A stretch of DNA of 64,000 nt from the NCBI RefSeq assembly GCF_900109095.1, contig NZ_FNYZ01000001.1, positions 310,001 through 374,000 on the forward strand, given 5' to 3'. The notes under the pieces were generated by a model, which was given only the letters and a program-made list of their open reading frames with translations, did no database searches and was not told the DNA's origin. Positions 43,049 through 51,868 of this stretch are shown here, piece after piece. The stretch's first letter is position 1. Each line of letters opens with the position of its first letter. A program made the translations under genes and the position numbers. Source of the DNA: Sphingobium sp. AP50. Its GTDB lineage: Bacteria; Pseudomonadota; Alphaproteobacteria; Sphingomonadales; Sphingomonadaceae.

Positions 43049-43971
43049 CCCAGCCCAAGACCATCCTCCTGCTGTCGGGCCTGTCGGGCGCGGGCAAGAC
43101 CACGGCGCTCAAGACGCTGGAGGATATGGGCTGGGAAGTGGTCGACAATCTGCCGCTCGTCCTGCTCGACCGGCTGCTCGACACGCCGCTCCCGGCCGGC
43201 CATGCGGGGGAGGATGAACGGCCGCTGGCACTGGGCATCGATGCGCGCACCCGTGGCTTCGATGCCGGCGCCATCGTCCAGCGAATCAAGGCGCTGCGCG
43301 AAAAGCACAGCCATGACGTCGAAACCCTGTTCCTCGACTGTTCGGACGCCGAACTGGAGCGCCGCTTTGCCGAGACGCGCCGCCGCCACCCGCTGGCGCT
43401 GGACCGGCCCGCCGCCGACGGCATCGCGCGCGAACGCGAACTGACCGATCCGCTGCGCCGCTGGGCGACGCAGGTGATCGACACCACCAGTTTCAGCAGC
43501 AACGCCCTGCAACAGGAAATCCGCAGCCGCTTCGCGCAGGATCGATTGTCGGACCCGGTGCTGACGATCCTGTCCTTCGGTTTTTCGCGCGGCGTGCCCC
43601 GCAATGCCGACCTGATGTTCGACATGCGCTTCCTGCGCAATCCGCACTGGGACCCTGACCTGCGGCCCAGGACCGGGCTCGACCCCGAAGTCGCCGCCTA
43701 TATTCAGGCGGACCCGGCCTATGAGGAAGCGGTGGGCAAGATTGAGGATCTGCTCGTCACCCTGCTGCCCCGTTATGCGGAGGGCGGCAAAGCCTATATC
43801 ACGGTCGCGATCGGCTGTACCGGCGGCAAGCATCGTTCGGTCCATGTCGCGACCCGGATCGCGAAACACTTGCAAGAGGCGGGCTTTTCGCCCACGGTCT
43901 TGCACCGCAATATAGAATCAACGCCCCAGGATAGTCTGGAGAAGCGTCGACCGGGAGGCCCGAAAGCGTAA
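43045..43971 (+). CDS. rapZ: RNase adapter / nucleotide-binding protein RapZ
   Basis: 308 aa from a GTG start that overlaps the hprK stop. Walker A GLSGAGKTTALK is near the N terminus, and the C-terminal phosphotransferase-like half carries SFGFSRGVPRNADLMFDMRFLRNPHW and IGCTGGKHRSVHVA. In E. coli RapZ brings the small RNA GlmZ to RNase E; the role in alphaproteobacteria is less clear, though the hprK-rapZ-PTS linkage is conserved. It is translationally coupled to hprK. Confidence 0.93.
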   Translation: MTQPKTILLLSGLSGAGKTTALKTLEDMGWEVVDNLPLVLLDRLLDTPLPAGHAGEDERPLALGIDARTRGFDAGAIVQRIKALREKHSHDVETLFLDCSDAELERRFAETRRRHPLALDRPAADGIARERELTDPLRRWATQVIDTTSFSSNALQQEIRSRFAQDRLSDPVLTILSFGFSRGVPRNADLMFDMRFLRNPHWDPDLRPRTGLDPEVAAYIQADPAYEEAVGKIEDLLVTLLPRYAEGGKAYITVAIGCTGGKHRSVHVATRIAKHLQEAGFSPTVLHRNIESTPQDSLEKRRPGGPKA

Positions 43972-43999
43972 TCATGACACAGGTGGGCCCCGTAAGCAC

Positions 44000-44404
44000 A
44001 TGATCGGACTCGTACTCGTCACCCATGGCTCGCTCGCGACGGAATTCGTCGTGGCGATGGAGCATGTCGTCGGACCGCAACAGCAGATCGAAACCATCTG
44101 CATTGGTCCGGAAGACGACATGGAACTGCGCCGCGCGGACATCGCTGCGGCCGTCGCCCGCGTCAATGACGGGGCGGGCGTGATCCTGCTGACCGACCTG
44201 TTCGGCGGCACCCCGTCCAACCTCGCCATCTCGCTGCTCAAGGCGGGCGAGATCGAGGTGATTGCCGGCATCAACCTGCCCATGCTGATCCGTCTGGAAA
44301 GCGCGCGCAAGGTGATGGACGTGCGCGCTGCGGTCGCCGCCGCGCGCGAAGCGGGGCAGAAATATATCAGCGTAGCGTCGGAACTGTTGGGCAGCACCAC
44401 ATGA
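44000..44404 (+). CDS. PTS mannose-family EIIA component
   Basis: 134 aa. The phosphorylated histidine is in VTHGSLATEF (His9) and LLTDLFGGTPSNLA and VIAGINLPML follow, as in EIIA-Man proteins. No EIIB, EIIC or EIID partners are in the window, so it is probably a regulatory phosphoacceptor rather than part of a sugar transporter. It overlaps the HPr gene by four bases (ATGA), which couples its synthesis to HPr. Confidence 0.92.
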   Translation: MIGLVLVTHGSLATEFVVAMEHVVGPQQQIETICIGPEDDMELRRADIAAAVARVNDGAGVILLTDLFGGTPSNLAISLLKAGEIEVIAGINLPMLIRLESARKVMDVRAAVAAAREAGQKYISVASELLGSTT

Positions 44405-44673
44405 ACGAAGTCAGCCAGGAAGTCCTCATCAGCAACAAGCGCGGCCTGCACGCCAGGGCTAGCGCCAAGTTCGTGACCCTGGCCAGCGGCCTGCCCGCCG
44501 ACATCATCGTCAGCAAGGACGGCAATCACGTCACCGGCACCTCCATCATGGGCCTGATGATGCTCGGCGCGGCCAAGGGCGACAGCATCACCATCAAGGC
44601 GACCGGCCCCGAAGCCGTCGACTCCCTCGGCAAACTCGTCACCCTGGTCGAGGACAAGTTCGGCGAGGAGTAA
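44401..44673 (+). CDS. ptsH: Phosphocarrier HPr
   Basis: 90 aa. HPr with His17 (NKRGLHARAS) for phosphotransfer from EI and Ser48 (VTGTSIMGLMMLGAA) as the HprK target, both at the expected spacing. It is the end of the hprK-rapZ-EIIA-ptsH unit. The gene for Enzyme I is not in the window. Together with HprK it forms a regulatory phosphorelay of the PTS-Ntr kind, which in relatives adjusts carbon metabolism and ChvI signalling. A palindromic repeat follows the operon. Confidence 0.94.
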   Translation: MNEVSQEVLISNKRGLHARASAKFVTLASGLPADIIVSKDGNHVTGTSIMGLMMLGAAKGDSITIKATGPEAVDSLGKLVTLVEDKFGEE

Positions 44674-44725
44674 GGGCGGGGACAGAATTCTCCGCGCCAT
44701 CAAAAATACGGAAAAGGGATAATCT

Positions 44726-44861
44726 CCTCTCCCGCCGGGAGAGGAAGGGGCCCGCTCGGCGCAGCCGAGTGGGAAGGTGAGGGCGATCCGTAACGCGGCC
44801 TTGCCCCCTCACCCTTCCGCTATGCTTTGCACGGCTCTCTCCCTTTCCCGGCGGGAGAGGG
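44726..44861. repeat. Inverted pair of palindromic units without nuclease
   Basis: Left unit: CCTCTCCCG-C-CGGGAGAGG, then CCCGCTCGGC-GCA-GCCGAGTGGG, then the tail GGTGAGGGC. Right unit, inverted: CCCTCACC, a variable middle, and a CCCGGCGGGAGAGGG hairpin. About 20 unrelated bases separate the two tails. This is the empty version of the arrangement that holds a DUF559 gene at 57931. It lies between ptsH and the convergent chemoreceptor gene. Confidence 0.8.
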
Positions 44862-44885
44862 CGGACGTCCCTCACAATGCAGCGC

Positions 44886-46289
44886 CTACCCCTGATCCCG
44901 ATAGGCCATTTGCAGTATGCCCCAATGGCGGCCCTTCACATGGATGGAGGCGATCACCTGCTTCAGCAGGATCACTTCGCCCTCGGCCGTCAGGCGGCGA
45001 TAGGCCTTGATGCAGAAGGGCTGGGTGATCTTCGCCTGCTCGCGCGTGTCGGGGAAATCGAAGATCACGCCCTGGCGCGAATGTTCGAGGTTCCAGTTGA
45101 GGTCGCCCGGCCGCTGCGGCTGGGCGCGCTCCGGCATGGCTATCGCGCCATAGGCATTGCGGTCGGTGAAGGTCATGCCGAACAGGCCGGCAAAGCCGCG
45201 CGCCTGTTCCTGCCGCGCCCGTGCGGCGGGCAGCATCACCGCCTGTACCGGATGGCTGAAGAGCGGCGGATTGGTGCCGGTGATCGGCGCATAATATTCG
45301 CTGAAGACCGCCGCTTCGCTGATATCGCCCGCATCGATCGCGCGCTCGATCGCGTGGCCGACCTGCTCGGCGCTTTCCAGGCTGAAACGGATATAGGGCG
45401 AATCGGGAATGTCGACGCCGCTTTCGGCCAGATATTGCAGCAGGTCGTTGGTATCGTCGCTGGCGGTCGATACCCGGCCGGACAGGCGCTGAAGCCCGTC
45501 GGCATTGTCGGTCGACGTGCTCGCCAGCGCCGATAGGCCGGTGCGGATTTCGCCCGCCGATCCCACCATGGAGGCGATGCGCGACGCCACCGAATCGCTG
45601 TTGCTCGACAGGCCCTGCATCAGCGCGCCCAGCCGGTCGACCAGCGATTCGATATTCTTGGTGTCGTTGAGGGCGGTGCGCGCGGTTTGTGCGCCATGGG
45701 TGATGCTGGCCAGCATCCCGCCCGCCTCACCGGTCAGCGCGCCGATCGACTGTTCGATCGTGTGCGTGGCGGCGGCCGTCTCCTGCGCCAGCTTCTTCAC
45801 TTCGGACGCGACCACGGCAAAGCCGCGCCCGGCGTCCCCTGCTCGCGCCGCCTCGATCGTGGCATTGAGCGCCAGCAAATTGGTCTGGCTGGCGATGCCG
45901 CTGATCACGCTGGTCACATGAGCGACGGTTTTCAGCGCCTCGCCAAAGCCGTCCAGCCGCGCATGGATGCGGCTCACCTGTTCGATCAGGTCGACGAAAT
46001 TGCTGTTCGCGGCGGAAAGCTGCCGTCCCGAATCATCGATGATGGCGCGGGCGGCGATCGCCTTTTCGCGCGCATCCTGCCCGGCCAGCGCCACGCTGTC
46101 GCCATCGCGCGACAATTGCGCGGCGGCGCCGCTGATCGCCTCGATCGTGTGCGCCTGCTGCGTCACCCGGTCGGCCAGTTCACTGATATCAGCCTGAAGA
46201 TCGAGCGTGCGGATGCCCAGGTCGCCAGACAATTTGGCAACCTTCATGACCGCGCTGGCGACGGCTTGCGAGTGCGCTTCGTTTCCCAC
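44886..46289 (-). CDS. Soluble methyl-accepting chemotaxis protein
   Basis: 467 aa with no membrane segment, so it is cytoplasmic. The signalling core is intact: [46 protein letters not shown]-terminal heptad-rich helices lead into it, and the C-terminal 180 residues form a separate domain of unknown type ([26 protein letters not shown]...[18 protein letters not shown]) that may bind a ligand, possibly a haem or PAS-like sensor. No che genes adjoin. The palindromic element at 46329 is next to its promoter side. Confidence 0.85.
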   Translation of the reverse strand: MGNEAHSQAVASAVMKVAKLSGDLGIRTLDLQADISELADRVTQQAHTIEAISGAAAQLSRDGDSVALAGQDAREKAIAARAIIDDSGRQLSAANSNFVDLIEQVSRIHARLDGFGEALKTVAHVTSVISGIASQTNLLALNATIEAARAGDAGRGFAVVASEVKKLAQETAAATHTIEQSIGALTGEAGGMLASITHGAQTARTALNDTKNIESLVDRLGALMQGLSSNSDSVASRIASMVGSAGEIRTGLSALASTSTDNADGLQRLSGRVSTASDDTNDLLQYLAESGVDIPDSPYIRFSLESAEQVGHAIERAIDAGDISEAAVFSEYYAPITGTNPPLFSHPVQAVMLPAARARQEQARGFAGLFGMTFTDRNAYGAIAMPERAQPQRPGDLNWNLEHSRQGVIFDFPDTREQAKITQPFCIKAYRRLTAEGEVILLKQVIASIHVKGRHWGILQMAYRDQG

Positions 46290-46328
46290 GGCACCGGGCT
46301 ATCGTACCATGGTAAAATAAGCGTTAGT

Positions 46329-46500
46329 GTCTGTTTGGAAATGCGCCCCTGGCGCATCCGCACCGGCCCACACCCCCACCCGACCGCCCAGACATGGTAT
46401 CCTGATGGACGGTCGGGTGGGGTTCAAACGAGTCACGTGCCTCGTTTGAAGGCCGGTGCGGCCCTGAAAATGCGCTCTTTCGCGCATTTTCCAAACAGAC
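46329..46500. repeat. 172-bp palindromic element with terminal inverted repeats, copy 2
   Basis: The left end GTCTGTTTGGAAATGCGC and right end GCGCATTTTCCAAACAGAC are terminal inverted repeats differing by one base insertion. Inside lie the inverted CCGCACCGGCC/GGCCGGTGCGG and CCCGACCGCCC/GGTCGGGTGGG arms, and a hairpin TTCAAACGAG-TCACGTGC-CTCGTTTGAA at 46423-46450. There is no coding sequence. It ends two bases before the stop codon of the DMT transporter gene and resembles a non-autonomous element. Confidence 0.8.
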
Positions 46501-46502
46501 TC

Positions 46503-47438
46503 CTAGCGCTGCGACCCCGCCAGCATCGATCCCGCCAGCGCCAGCACGACGCCCGTAACCACCAGCGCCAGCCCCATCGCCTCGCTGCGGCACATGCGTT
46601 CCTTCAGATAAAAATGCCCGAACGCCATGGTGAAGGCGACCTCGATCTGGCCGACGATTCGCACCAGCGCCACCGGCGCGGTGGCAAAGCCGGTGAACCA
46701 GCAGGCGCTGCCCAGCGCGGACAGCAGGCCCACCTGCCCGGACACGCGCCAGCTGGCCATCACCCGGCGCATCTCGCCCGGTTCGCGCAGCATCAGCCAG
46801 GCGCCCTGCAACAGCGTCTGCAACAGCACCGTCGCGCACAGCACGGTCAGCGCCGCCAATATGCGATCGTCGCCGCCCACTTCCTGCGTTGCCCGGCGAA
46901 TGCCGATCGCCGTCAGCGCAAAGAAGAATCCCGATGCGATCCCTGTCTGTGCTGCCGGCTGCCCCAGCGCGCGCAGGAAATCGCCCGGCCCCATCCGCTT
47001 GCCCCCGGTCGACAGCAGCATCACGCCCATCACGCCGCAGCCGATCCCCGCCCAGGCCAGCGGCGCCAGCCGCTCGCCCAGCAACAGGAAGGAAAGCATA
47101 GCGCCCTGCACCGCCTCCGTCTTGGAGTAAGCGGTGCCGACCACGAAATTGCGATGCTGGAACGCCATGATCAGCAAATTGGTGGCGATGATCTGCGCCA
47201 GCCCGCCTGCCGCGCAAAAGAGCAGGAATTGCGAGCCGATCGCCGGAAAGGGCGTGGGGAAAAGCAGGCGATATCCACCCAGCATCAGCAGCGCAAACGG
47301 GATGCCGTACAGATAGCGCACCAGCCCGGCGGCGTTGATCGACAGGCTGTGGCTCACCCGGCGCTGGACGGCGGTGCGCCAGGCCTGTGTCGCGCCGGCC
47401 ATCAGCGTGGCGGGCAGCCAGAGGGGGGAGGTGATCAT
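46503..47438 (-). CDS. EamA/DMT-family transporter
   Basis: 311 aa with about ten hydrophobic helices arranged as two repeats, the EamA layout. Clear segments are FALLMLGGYRLLF, FLLFCAAGGLAQIIATNLLIMAF, GAMLSFLLLGERLAPLAWAGIGCGVMGVMLL and VVTGVVLALAGSMLAG. Family members move small metabolites or amino acids across the inner membrane; the substrate is unknown. Its stop directly follows the palindromic element. The DUF3667 gene is upstream, 30 bp away on the same strand, and could be co-transcribed. Confidence 0.85.
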   Translation of the reverse strand: MITSPLWLPATLMAGATQAWRTAVQRRVSHSLSINAAGLVRYLYGIPFALLMLGGYRLLFPTPFPAIGSQFLLFCAAGGLAQIIATNLLIMAFQHRNFVVGTAYSKTEAVQGAMLSFLLLGERLAPLAWAGIGCGVMGVMLLSTGGKRMGPGDFLRALGQPAAQTGIASGFFFALTAIGIRRATQEVGGDDRILAALTVLCATVLLQTLLQGAWLMLREPGEMRRVMASWRVSGQVGLLSALGSACWFTGFATAPVALVRIVGQIEVAFTMAFGHFYLKERMCRSEAMGLALVVTGVVLALAGSMLAGSQR

Positions 47439-47468
47439 GCCCGCCCTATACAGGGCGAACGAAGCGCG

Positions 47469-48527
47469 TCACCCCATCATCACCAGGAAGGTGAAGAAGA
47501 GCGAGAGCGACACGCAGGCAAAGCCATAGAGCAGGGGCAGCCGCAGCAATGTGCCGGTCCGCGACAGCGCATAGGCATCCTTGAACTGGCGATACATGTG
47601 CCAGGCGGCGAACAGCAGCAGCGCCAGCGTCACCAGCCCGCTGGTCACATGCACGGCGGTCAGCAGCATCGACAGCGAAAAGAGCAGCGACATGAAGGCG
47701 ATCGAATAGGTCACATAGATCGCATGGTCGTACATCTTGAACCGGCGGCTGAACGGAAAGAGCAGCCACAGGAAGGGCAGGGAAATCAGGATCAGCGACC
47801 AGGAGAATTTATAGGCATTGGCCTTGAGCTTGTAATAAGCGAATTCCGGATTTTCCGCCGCCGCGCTCACTGCCTTGCCCACCGTCTTGGCGATGCCGCC
47901 ATTTACCCCTTCGCCCACCAGCGAGTCGGTCAGGTCGCCCGCCAGCGTCAGCCCCTTGCGCTCCGCCTGCGCGTCGGTCAGATTTTCGGTCAGCGCTTCC
48001 TTGCGCGCGGTCGAAATGCCCGGCGCCTTCAGCTTCGCCTCGATCTCGCGGATATGGGCGTCGGCCTTGTCCTGTTCCTTGCGCAATTCGGCCTGCGCGC
48101 CCGCGTCCATCTTCACGCCCTGCACCGCATCCGTCGGGCCATGATGGCTGGTGAGCGAGAAGATCGCGTACATCAGGAAGGCGGAAAACAGGAACAGAGC
48201 AAAGGGCGACACGAATTTCGCCCGCTCGCCCTGGATATAGCGCCGCGTCAGCGTGCCCGGCCGCAGCGCCAGTTCGGGCAGGGTGGTCCAGATCTTCCCC
48301 TCGAAATGCAGTACGCCATGCGCCAGATCATGGCCGATCGCGGCAAAGCTGCGATGCACATGCGCCGCCTGCCCGCAATTGGCGCAATAATGGCCATCGA
48401 CGTTCGCGCCGCAATTGAGGCAGGCGCTATGGCCTTCTCCCTGAGCTTCGCCATGGCCCGGCTCCACCGCCCGCGCCATCATGCCCCCGGTGATCATGTC
48501 ACCCGCTGCTTCGATTTCCCCTGTCAT
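47469..48527 (-). CDS. DUF3667 membrane protein with zinc ribbon
   Basis: 352 aa from ATG 48527; later ATGs are also possible because no Shine-Dalgarno is convincing. The N terminus has a zinc ribbon (CLNCGANVDGHYCANCGQ). DUF3667 signatures follow: DLAHGVLHFEGKIWTTLPELALRPG and RRYIQGERAKFVSPFALFLFSAFLMYAIFS. A charged helical stretch with KEQDKADAHIREIEAKLKA lies between membrane segments, and the C-terminal part has about four more helices (FSWSLILISLPFLWLLFPFS onward). Function is unknown; the family is thought to be membrane-embedded. Confidence 0.78.
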   Translation of the reverse strand: MTGEIEAAGDMITGGMMARAVEPGHGEAQGEGHSACLNCGANVDGHYCANCGQAAHVHRSFAAIGHDLAHGVLHFEGKIWTTLPELALRPGTLTRRYIQGERAKFVSPFALFLFSAFLMYAIFSLTSHHGPTDAVQGVKMDAGAQAELRKEQDKADAHIREIEAKLKAPGISTARKEALTENLTDAQAERKGLTLAGDLTDSLVGEGVNGGIAKTVGKAVSAAAENPEFAYYKLKANAYKFSWSLILISLPFLWLLFPFSRRFKMYDHAIYVTYSIAFMSLLFSLSMLLTAVHVTSGLVTLALLLFAAWHMYRQFKDAYALSRTGTLLRLPLLYGFACVSLSLFFTFLVMMG

Positions 48528-48756
48528 GGGGGGACAGGATATCAGCGGTGTATGACGCTTGCCAGTCACCTTGATGCGTCGCGAAGATGTGTTGCTATGT
48601 TACAACGCTCCGCAATATTCTGACACAAATTCGGTCGAGCCGCGCCGCGCGTCACCATCCCGCCACAAAAGCGGCCTAGCCGCCGTCGCATCCGAATGCG
48701 GTGCGCAGGGGCGCCCGCATTCTGGTCGCAAAGCAACAGAATATCGGGGAATTACC

Positions 48757-51051
48757 TTGTCCAAATTCACTTTCGGACGGTCGGCGCTGCTGCTGACCAC
48801 GGCTTTTAGCGCGCTGACCGGCGTTGCCCATGCGCAGGACGCAGGCGCCAGCGCTGCCGATGATGGCGCGCTGGGCGAAATCGTCGTCACTGCCGAACGC
48901 CGTTCCGAAAATCTCCAGAAGGTGCCGGTATCCGTCGGCGTCGTGCAGGGCGATGCGCTCCGCAACCTGACCGCCGGCGGCGGCGACATTCTCGAACTCG
49001 CCGCCCGCGTGCCCGGCCTCTATGCCGAAACCACCACCGGCCGCATCTTCCCGCGCTTCTACATTCGTGGCCTCGGCAATATCGACTTCTATCTCGGCGC
49101 GTCGCAGCCGGTGTCGATCATCCAGGACGATGTCGTGCTGGAGCATGTCGTGCTGAAGTCGAATCCGGTATTCGACGTCAATCAGGTGGAAGTGCTGCGC
49201 GGTCCGCAGGGTTCGCTGTTCGGCCGCAATACCACGGCCGGCATCATCAAGTTCGACACCAACCGTCCGACCATGGACTGGGAAGGTCGCGCGCAGGCCA
49301 GCTATGGCAGCTACAACACCGTCACCTTCGATGGCGGCATCGGCGGCCCGATCGTCGCGGACAAGCTCGCCTTCCGCGTCTCGGCCCTCTACCAGCATCG
49401 CGACGACTGGGTCGACAATGTCTATGAAGGCCCTAGCGCCGACGGCACCGTCAGCCCCAAGAAGGACGCGATGGGCGGCTATAATGAGAAGGACGTGCGT
49501 CTTCAGCTGTTGATGACGCCGACCGAAAATGTCTCGATGCTGACCAGCGTCCATGCGCGCGACTATGACGGCACCTCGACCATCTTCCATCGCGCCGGCC
49601 TGACCAAGGGCAGCAACAGCGTGGCCGGCGAACCGCGCAGCAAGATCGCGCTGGACGAAGCGATGAACAACCCGCAGGCCTACAAAACCTATGGCGCGTC
49701 GGAAAATATCGCGATCGACATGGGCCCCGTCACCCTGACCTCGATCACCGCCTATGAAACCACGTCGGGCTACAGCCGTGGCGACACCGATGGCGGCGCG
49801 GGCGCCGACTATCCGGTGAACGGCGTCGCCAACGGCTTCGGCCAGAGCCAGGGCAATGTCCGCGATCTCGACCAGCTCAGCCAGGAAGTCCGCCTTGCCA
49901 GCAACGGCGACAGCGCCTTCAAATGGCAGGTCGGCGGCATGTATTTCGACAGCCGCGACACCACCGACTTCTATCAGCGCGCCTATTTCCTGACGACGGC
50001 CGCGCATAACCCCAACAACTGGGTGCGCCTGCGCAACAAGAATGAAAGCTGGGGCCTGTTCGGTCAGGCCAGCTATGAAGTCGTCCCCGGCTTCACCATC
50101 ACCGCCGGCGGCCGCTATACCAAGGACACGAAGGAAACCCGTCTGGTCCGCGCCACCGCCAATGCGGCTGGCGTATCGACCTACACTGGCCGTCGCTATG
50201 TGAAGATGACCGGCAAGGAACCGAGCTGGGACGTCAGCGCCCTCTATGAAGTGACCCCCGAAGTCAGCCTCTATGCCCGCGTCGCGCGCGGCTTCCGTGG
50301 CCCGACCATTCAGGGGCGCTCGGCGGTCTTCAACAGCGACTTCACCACGGCGGATTCGGAAACGATCATGTCGTACGAAGGCGGCATCAAGACCAGCCTG
50401 CTCGGCAACCGCCTGCGCTTCAACCTGTCGGGCTTCGCCTGGAAGGTGAAGGACATTCAGCTCAACGGCAACGACGTGAACGGCAATGGCGTATTGTTCA
50501 ACGCCGACGCGGCCAAGGCCTATGGTCTGGAAGCCGATCTGGAAGCGCGTCCGTTCGAAAACCTCACTTTGTCGGCCGGCCTCAGCCTGCTGCACAGCGA
50601 GATCAACGACAAGAATGTCTATGCGCAGGTCTGCACGCTGAACGGCGTGGTCGTCTGCACCGTGCAAGACCCGACCGTCACCAATTCGCGCGGCGTCTTC
50701 GCCCAGATCGATGGCAACCCGCTGCCCAACGCGCCGAAATATACGGCCAACATCGCGGCCCGCTACGACGTGCCGCTGGGCAATGGTGGCAAGCTGTTCG
50801 CGGCGACCGACTGGAACATCCAAGGCTACACCAACTTCGTCCTCTACAAGACGAAAGAGTTCTATTCGAAGGGCGACTTCGAAGGTGGCCTGAAGATCGG
50901 CTATACCGCTCCGGACGGCAAATATGAGATCGCTGCCTTCGCCCGTAACATCACGGGCGAGAAGAATATGAAGGGCGTGATCGAAAATTACATGGCGCCG
51001 GTATTCAACGAACCCCGCATCATTGGCGTGTCGCTCAGCGGCAAGCTGTAA
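48757..51051 (+). CDS. TonB-dependent receptor
   Basis: 764 aa from a TTG start with GGGGA upstream. The long frame from 48559 includes non-coding sequence. The signal peptide (SKFTFGRSALLLTTAFSALTGVAHAQ) is followed by a TonB box (GEIVVTAERRSENLQKVPVSV), a plug (GDILELAARVPGLYAETTTG, FYIRGLGNIDFYLGASQPVS, VEVLRGPQGSLFGRNTTAG) and a beta-barrel ending IIGVSLSGKL. The plug motifs fit the sphingomonad class with the RGPQGTLFGRNTTGG signature. The substrate is unknown. A strong bidirectional terminator follows. Confidence 0.92.
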   Translation: MSKFTFGRSALLLTTAFSALTGVAHAQDAGASAADDGALGEIVVTAERRSENLQKVPVSVGVVQGDALRNLTAGGGDILELAARVPGLYAETTTGRIFPRFYIRGLGNIDFYLGASQPVSIIQDDVVLEHVVLKSNPVFDVNQVEVLRGPQGSLFGRNTTAGIIKFDTNRPTMDWEGRAQASYGSYNTVTFDGGIGGPIVADKLAFRVSALYQHRDDWVDNVYEGPSADGTVSPKKDAMGGYNEKDVRLQLLMTPTENVSMLTSVHARDYDGTSTIFHRAGLTKGSNSVAGEPRSKIALDEAMNNPQAYKTYGASENIAIDMGPVTLTSITAYETTSGYSRGDTDGGAGADYPVNGVANGFGQSQGNVRDLDQLSQEVRLASNGDSAFKWQVGGMYFDSRDTTDFYQRAYFLTTAAHNPNNWVRLRNKNESWGLFGQASYEVVPGFTITAGGRYTKDTKETRLVRATANAAGVSTYTGRRYVKMTGKEPSWDVSALYEVTPEVSLYARVARGFRGPTIQGRSAVFNSDFTTADSETIMSYEGGIKTSLLGNRLRFNLSGFAWKVKDIQLNGNDVNGNGVLFNADAAKAYGLEADLEARPFENLTLSAGLSLLHSEINDKNVYAQVCTLNGVVVCTVQDPTVTNSRGVFAQIDGNPLPNAPKYTANIAARYDVPLGNGGKLFAATDWNIQGYTNFVLYKTKEFYSKGDFEGGLKIGYTAPDGKYEIAAFARNITGEKNMKGVIENYMAPVFNEPRIIGVSLSGKL

Positions 51052-51095
51052 GAATAAGGGTATTCGGCCCCATGCGCAGCATGGGGTGAGCCAGA

Positions 51096-51132
51096 AAAAG
51101 GGCGCGCCATCCATTGGGTGGCGCGCCCTTTT
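51096..51132. terminator. Bidirectional intrinsic terminator
   Basis: AAAAGGGCGCGCCA and TGGCGCGCCCTTTT are perfect 14-base arms with a nine-base loop, with A/T tracts at both outer ends. It lies 44 bases after the TonB receptor and immediately before the convergent gene at 51137. Confidence 0.85.
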
Positions 51133-51136
51133 CGTG

Positions 51137-51385
51137 TCAGCTTGGCTTGGTGGTGGGTATGGCTTCCGTCCAGTCCGGGCTGCGCGGCATCACACGTCCC
51201 ATGGTCCAGTTTGATTCCAGCCGCACCAGCGGGTTGGGTGCGCACCATATCTCCCCGCTTTCGGACAATCCGGTCACCCAGATCAGATTATGCTCCTGCC
51301 CATAGTCGATGACGGCGAAGGCATAGCCCTTGCCCTTGCCTTCGATGGTGACGGGCAAAGGCGGTTCGAGCTGCGTGAAGGCCAT
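51137..51385 (-). CDS. Small hypothetical protein
   Basis: 82 aa from ATG 51385, which has GGAG seven bases upstream. Readable segments are LPVTIEGKGKGYAFAVIDYGQEHNLIWVTGLSESGEIWCAPNPLVRLESNWTMGR, an OB-like pattern, without a recognised family. There is no signal peptide or membrane segment. It may be a short uncharacterised conserved gene. It sits between the TonB receptor terminator and the DUF559 repeat composite. Confidence 0.6.
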   Translation of the reverse strand: MAFTQLEPPLPVTIEGKGKGYAFAVIDYGQEHNLIWVTGLSESGEIWCAPNPLVRLESNWTMGRVMPRSPDWTEAIPTTKPS

Positions 51386-51460
51386 GGGGGAACTCCGGCT
51401 TGGGGTGCCGGACATAATGCGGCGCGCGAAACCGGGTTCCGGCCGATTGATCCGGATCAG

Positions 51461-51868
51461 TCACTTAATCCTCCCCATGCGCAGCATGGGGAGGGGGACC
51501 AGCCGAAGGCTGGTGGAGGGCAATGTGCAACAGCAGTGTAAAATCTGCCGCCCCACCGCATCGAAATCCCTGAAAATATCCACAGCCCGGACCCGCAGCA
51601 CGCGCAACCCTTGCGCCTGCAACCAGCCATCGCGCCGCGCATCACGCGCAATCTGTTCAGCGATGTCATGGCCGCCGCCATCCACCTCGATCGCCAGCCG
51701 CGCCGAGGGGCAATAGAAATCCAATATATAGGGCCCGGCCAAATGTTGCCGCCGGAACTTAAATCCGTCCGGCCTGCTGCGCAGCCATTGCCACAACGCC
51801 ACTTCAGGCGGGGAGAGGGCGCGCCTCAATTTGCGCGCCTTCTCTACCGTCTCGCGTTTCGGCGGCAT
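51461..51868 (-). CDS. DUF559 (Vsr-like) endonuclease embedded in palindromes, copy 1
   Basis: 135 aa. The DUF559 motif order is present: EVALWQWLRSRPDGFKFRRQHLAGPYILDFYCPSARLAIEVDGGGHD, with acidic residues in DFYC and IEVDG expected to bind metal in the PD-(D/E)XK-like Vsr fold, then a helical end GLRVLRVRAVDIF. Codons 117-135 lie inside the flanking palindromic unit (51470-51521), so the C-terminal tail LPSTSLRLVPLPMLRMGRIK is repeat-encoded. The ribosome-binding site GGAGGGG belongs to the upstream repeat. Core length is almost equal to the second copy at 57985. Confidence 0.82.
   Translation of the reverse strand: MPPKRETVEKARKLRRALSPPEVALWQWLRSRPDGFKFRRQHLAGPYILDFYCPSARLAIEVDGGGHDIAEQIARDARRDGWLQAQGLRVLRVRAVDIFRDFDAVGRQILHCCCTLPSTSLRLVPLPMLRMGRIK

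Noticed and set aside
45687..48623. A 978-codon frame running across the chemoreceptor, DMT and DUF3667 genes
   Set aside because: It crosses three genes with clear family motifs on the other strand, including a repeat element; it cannot be a real gene.
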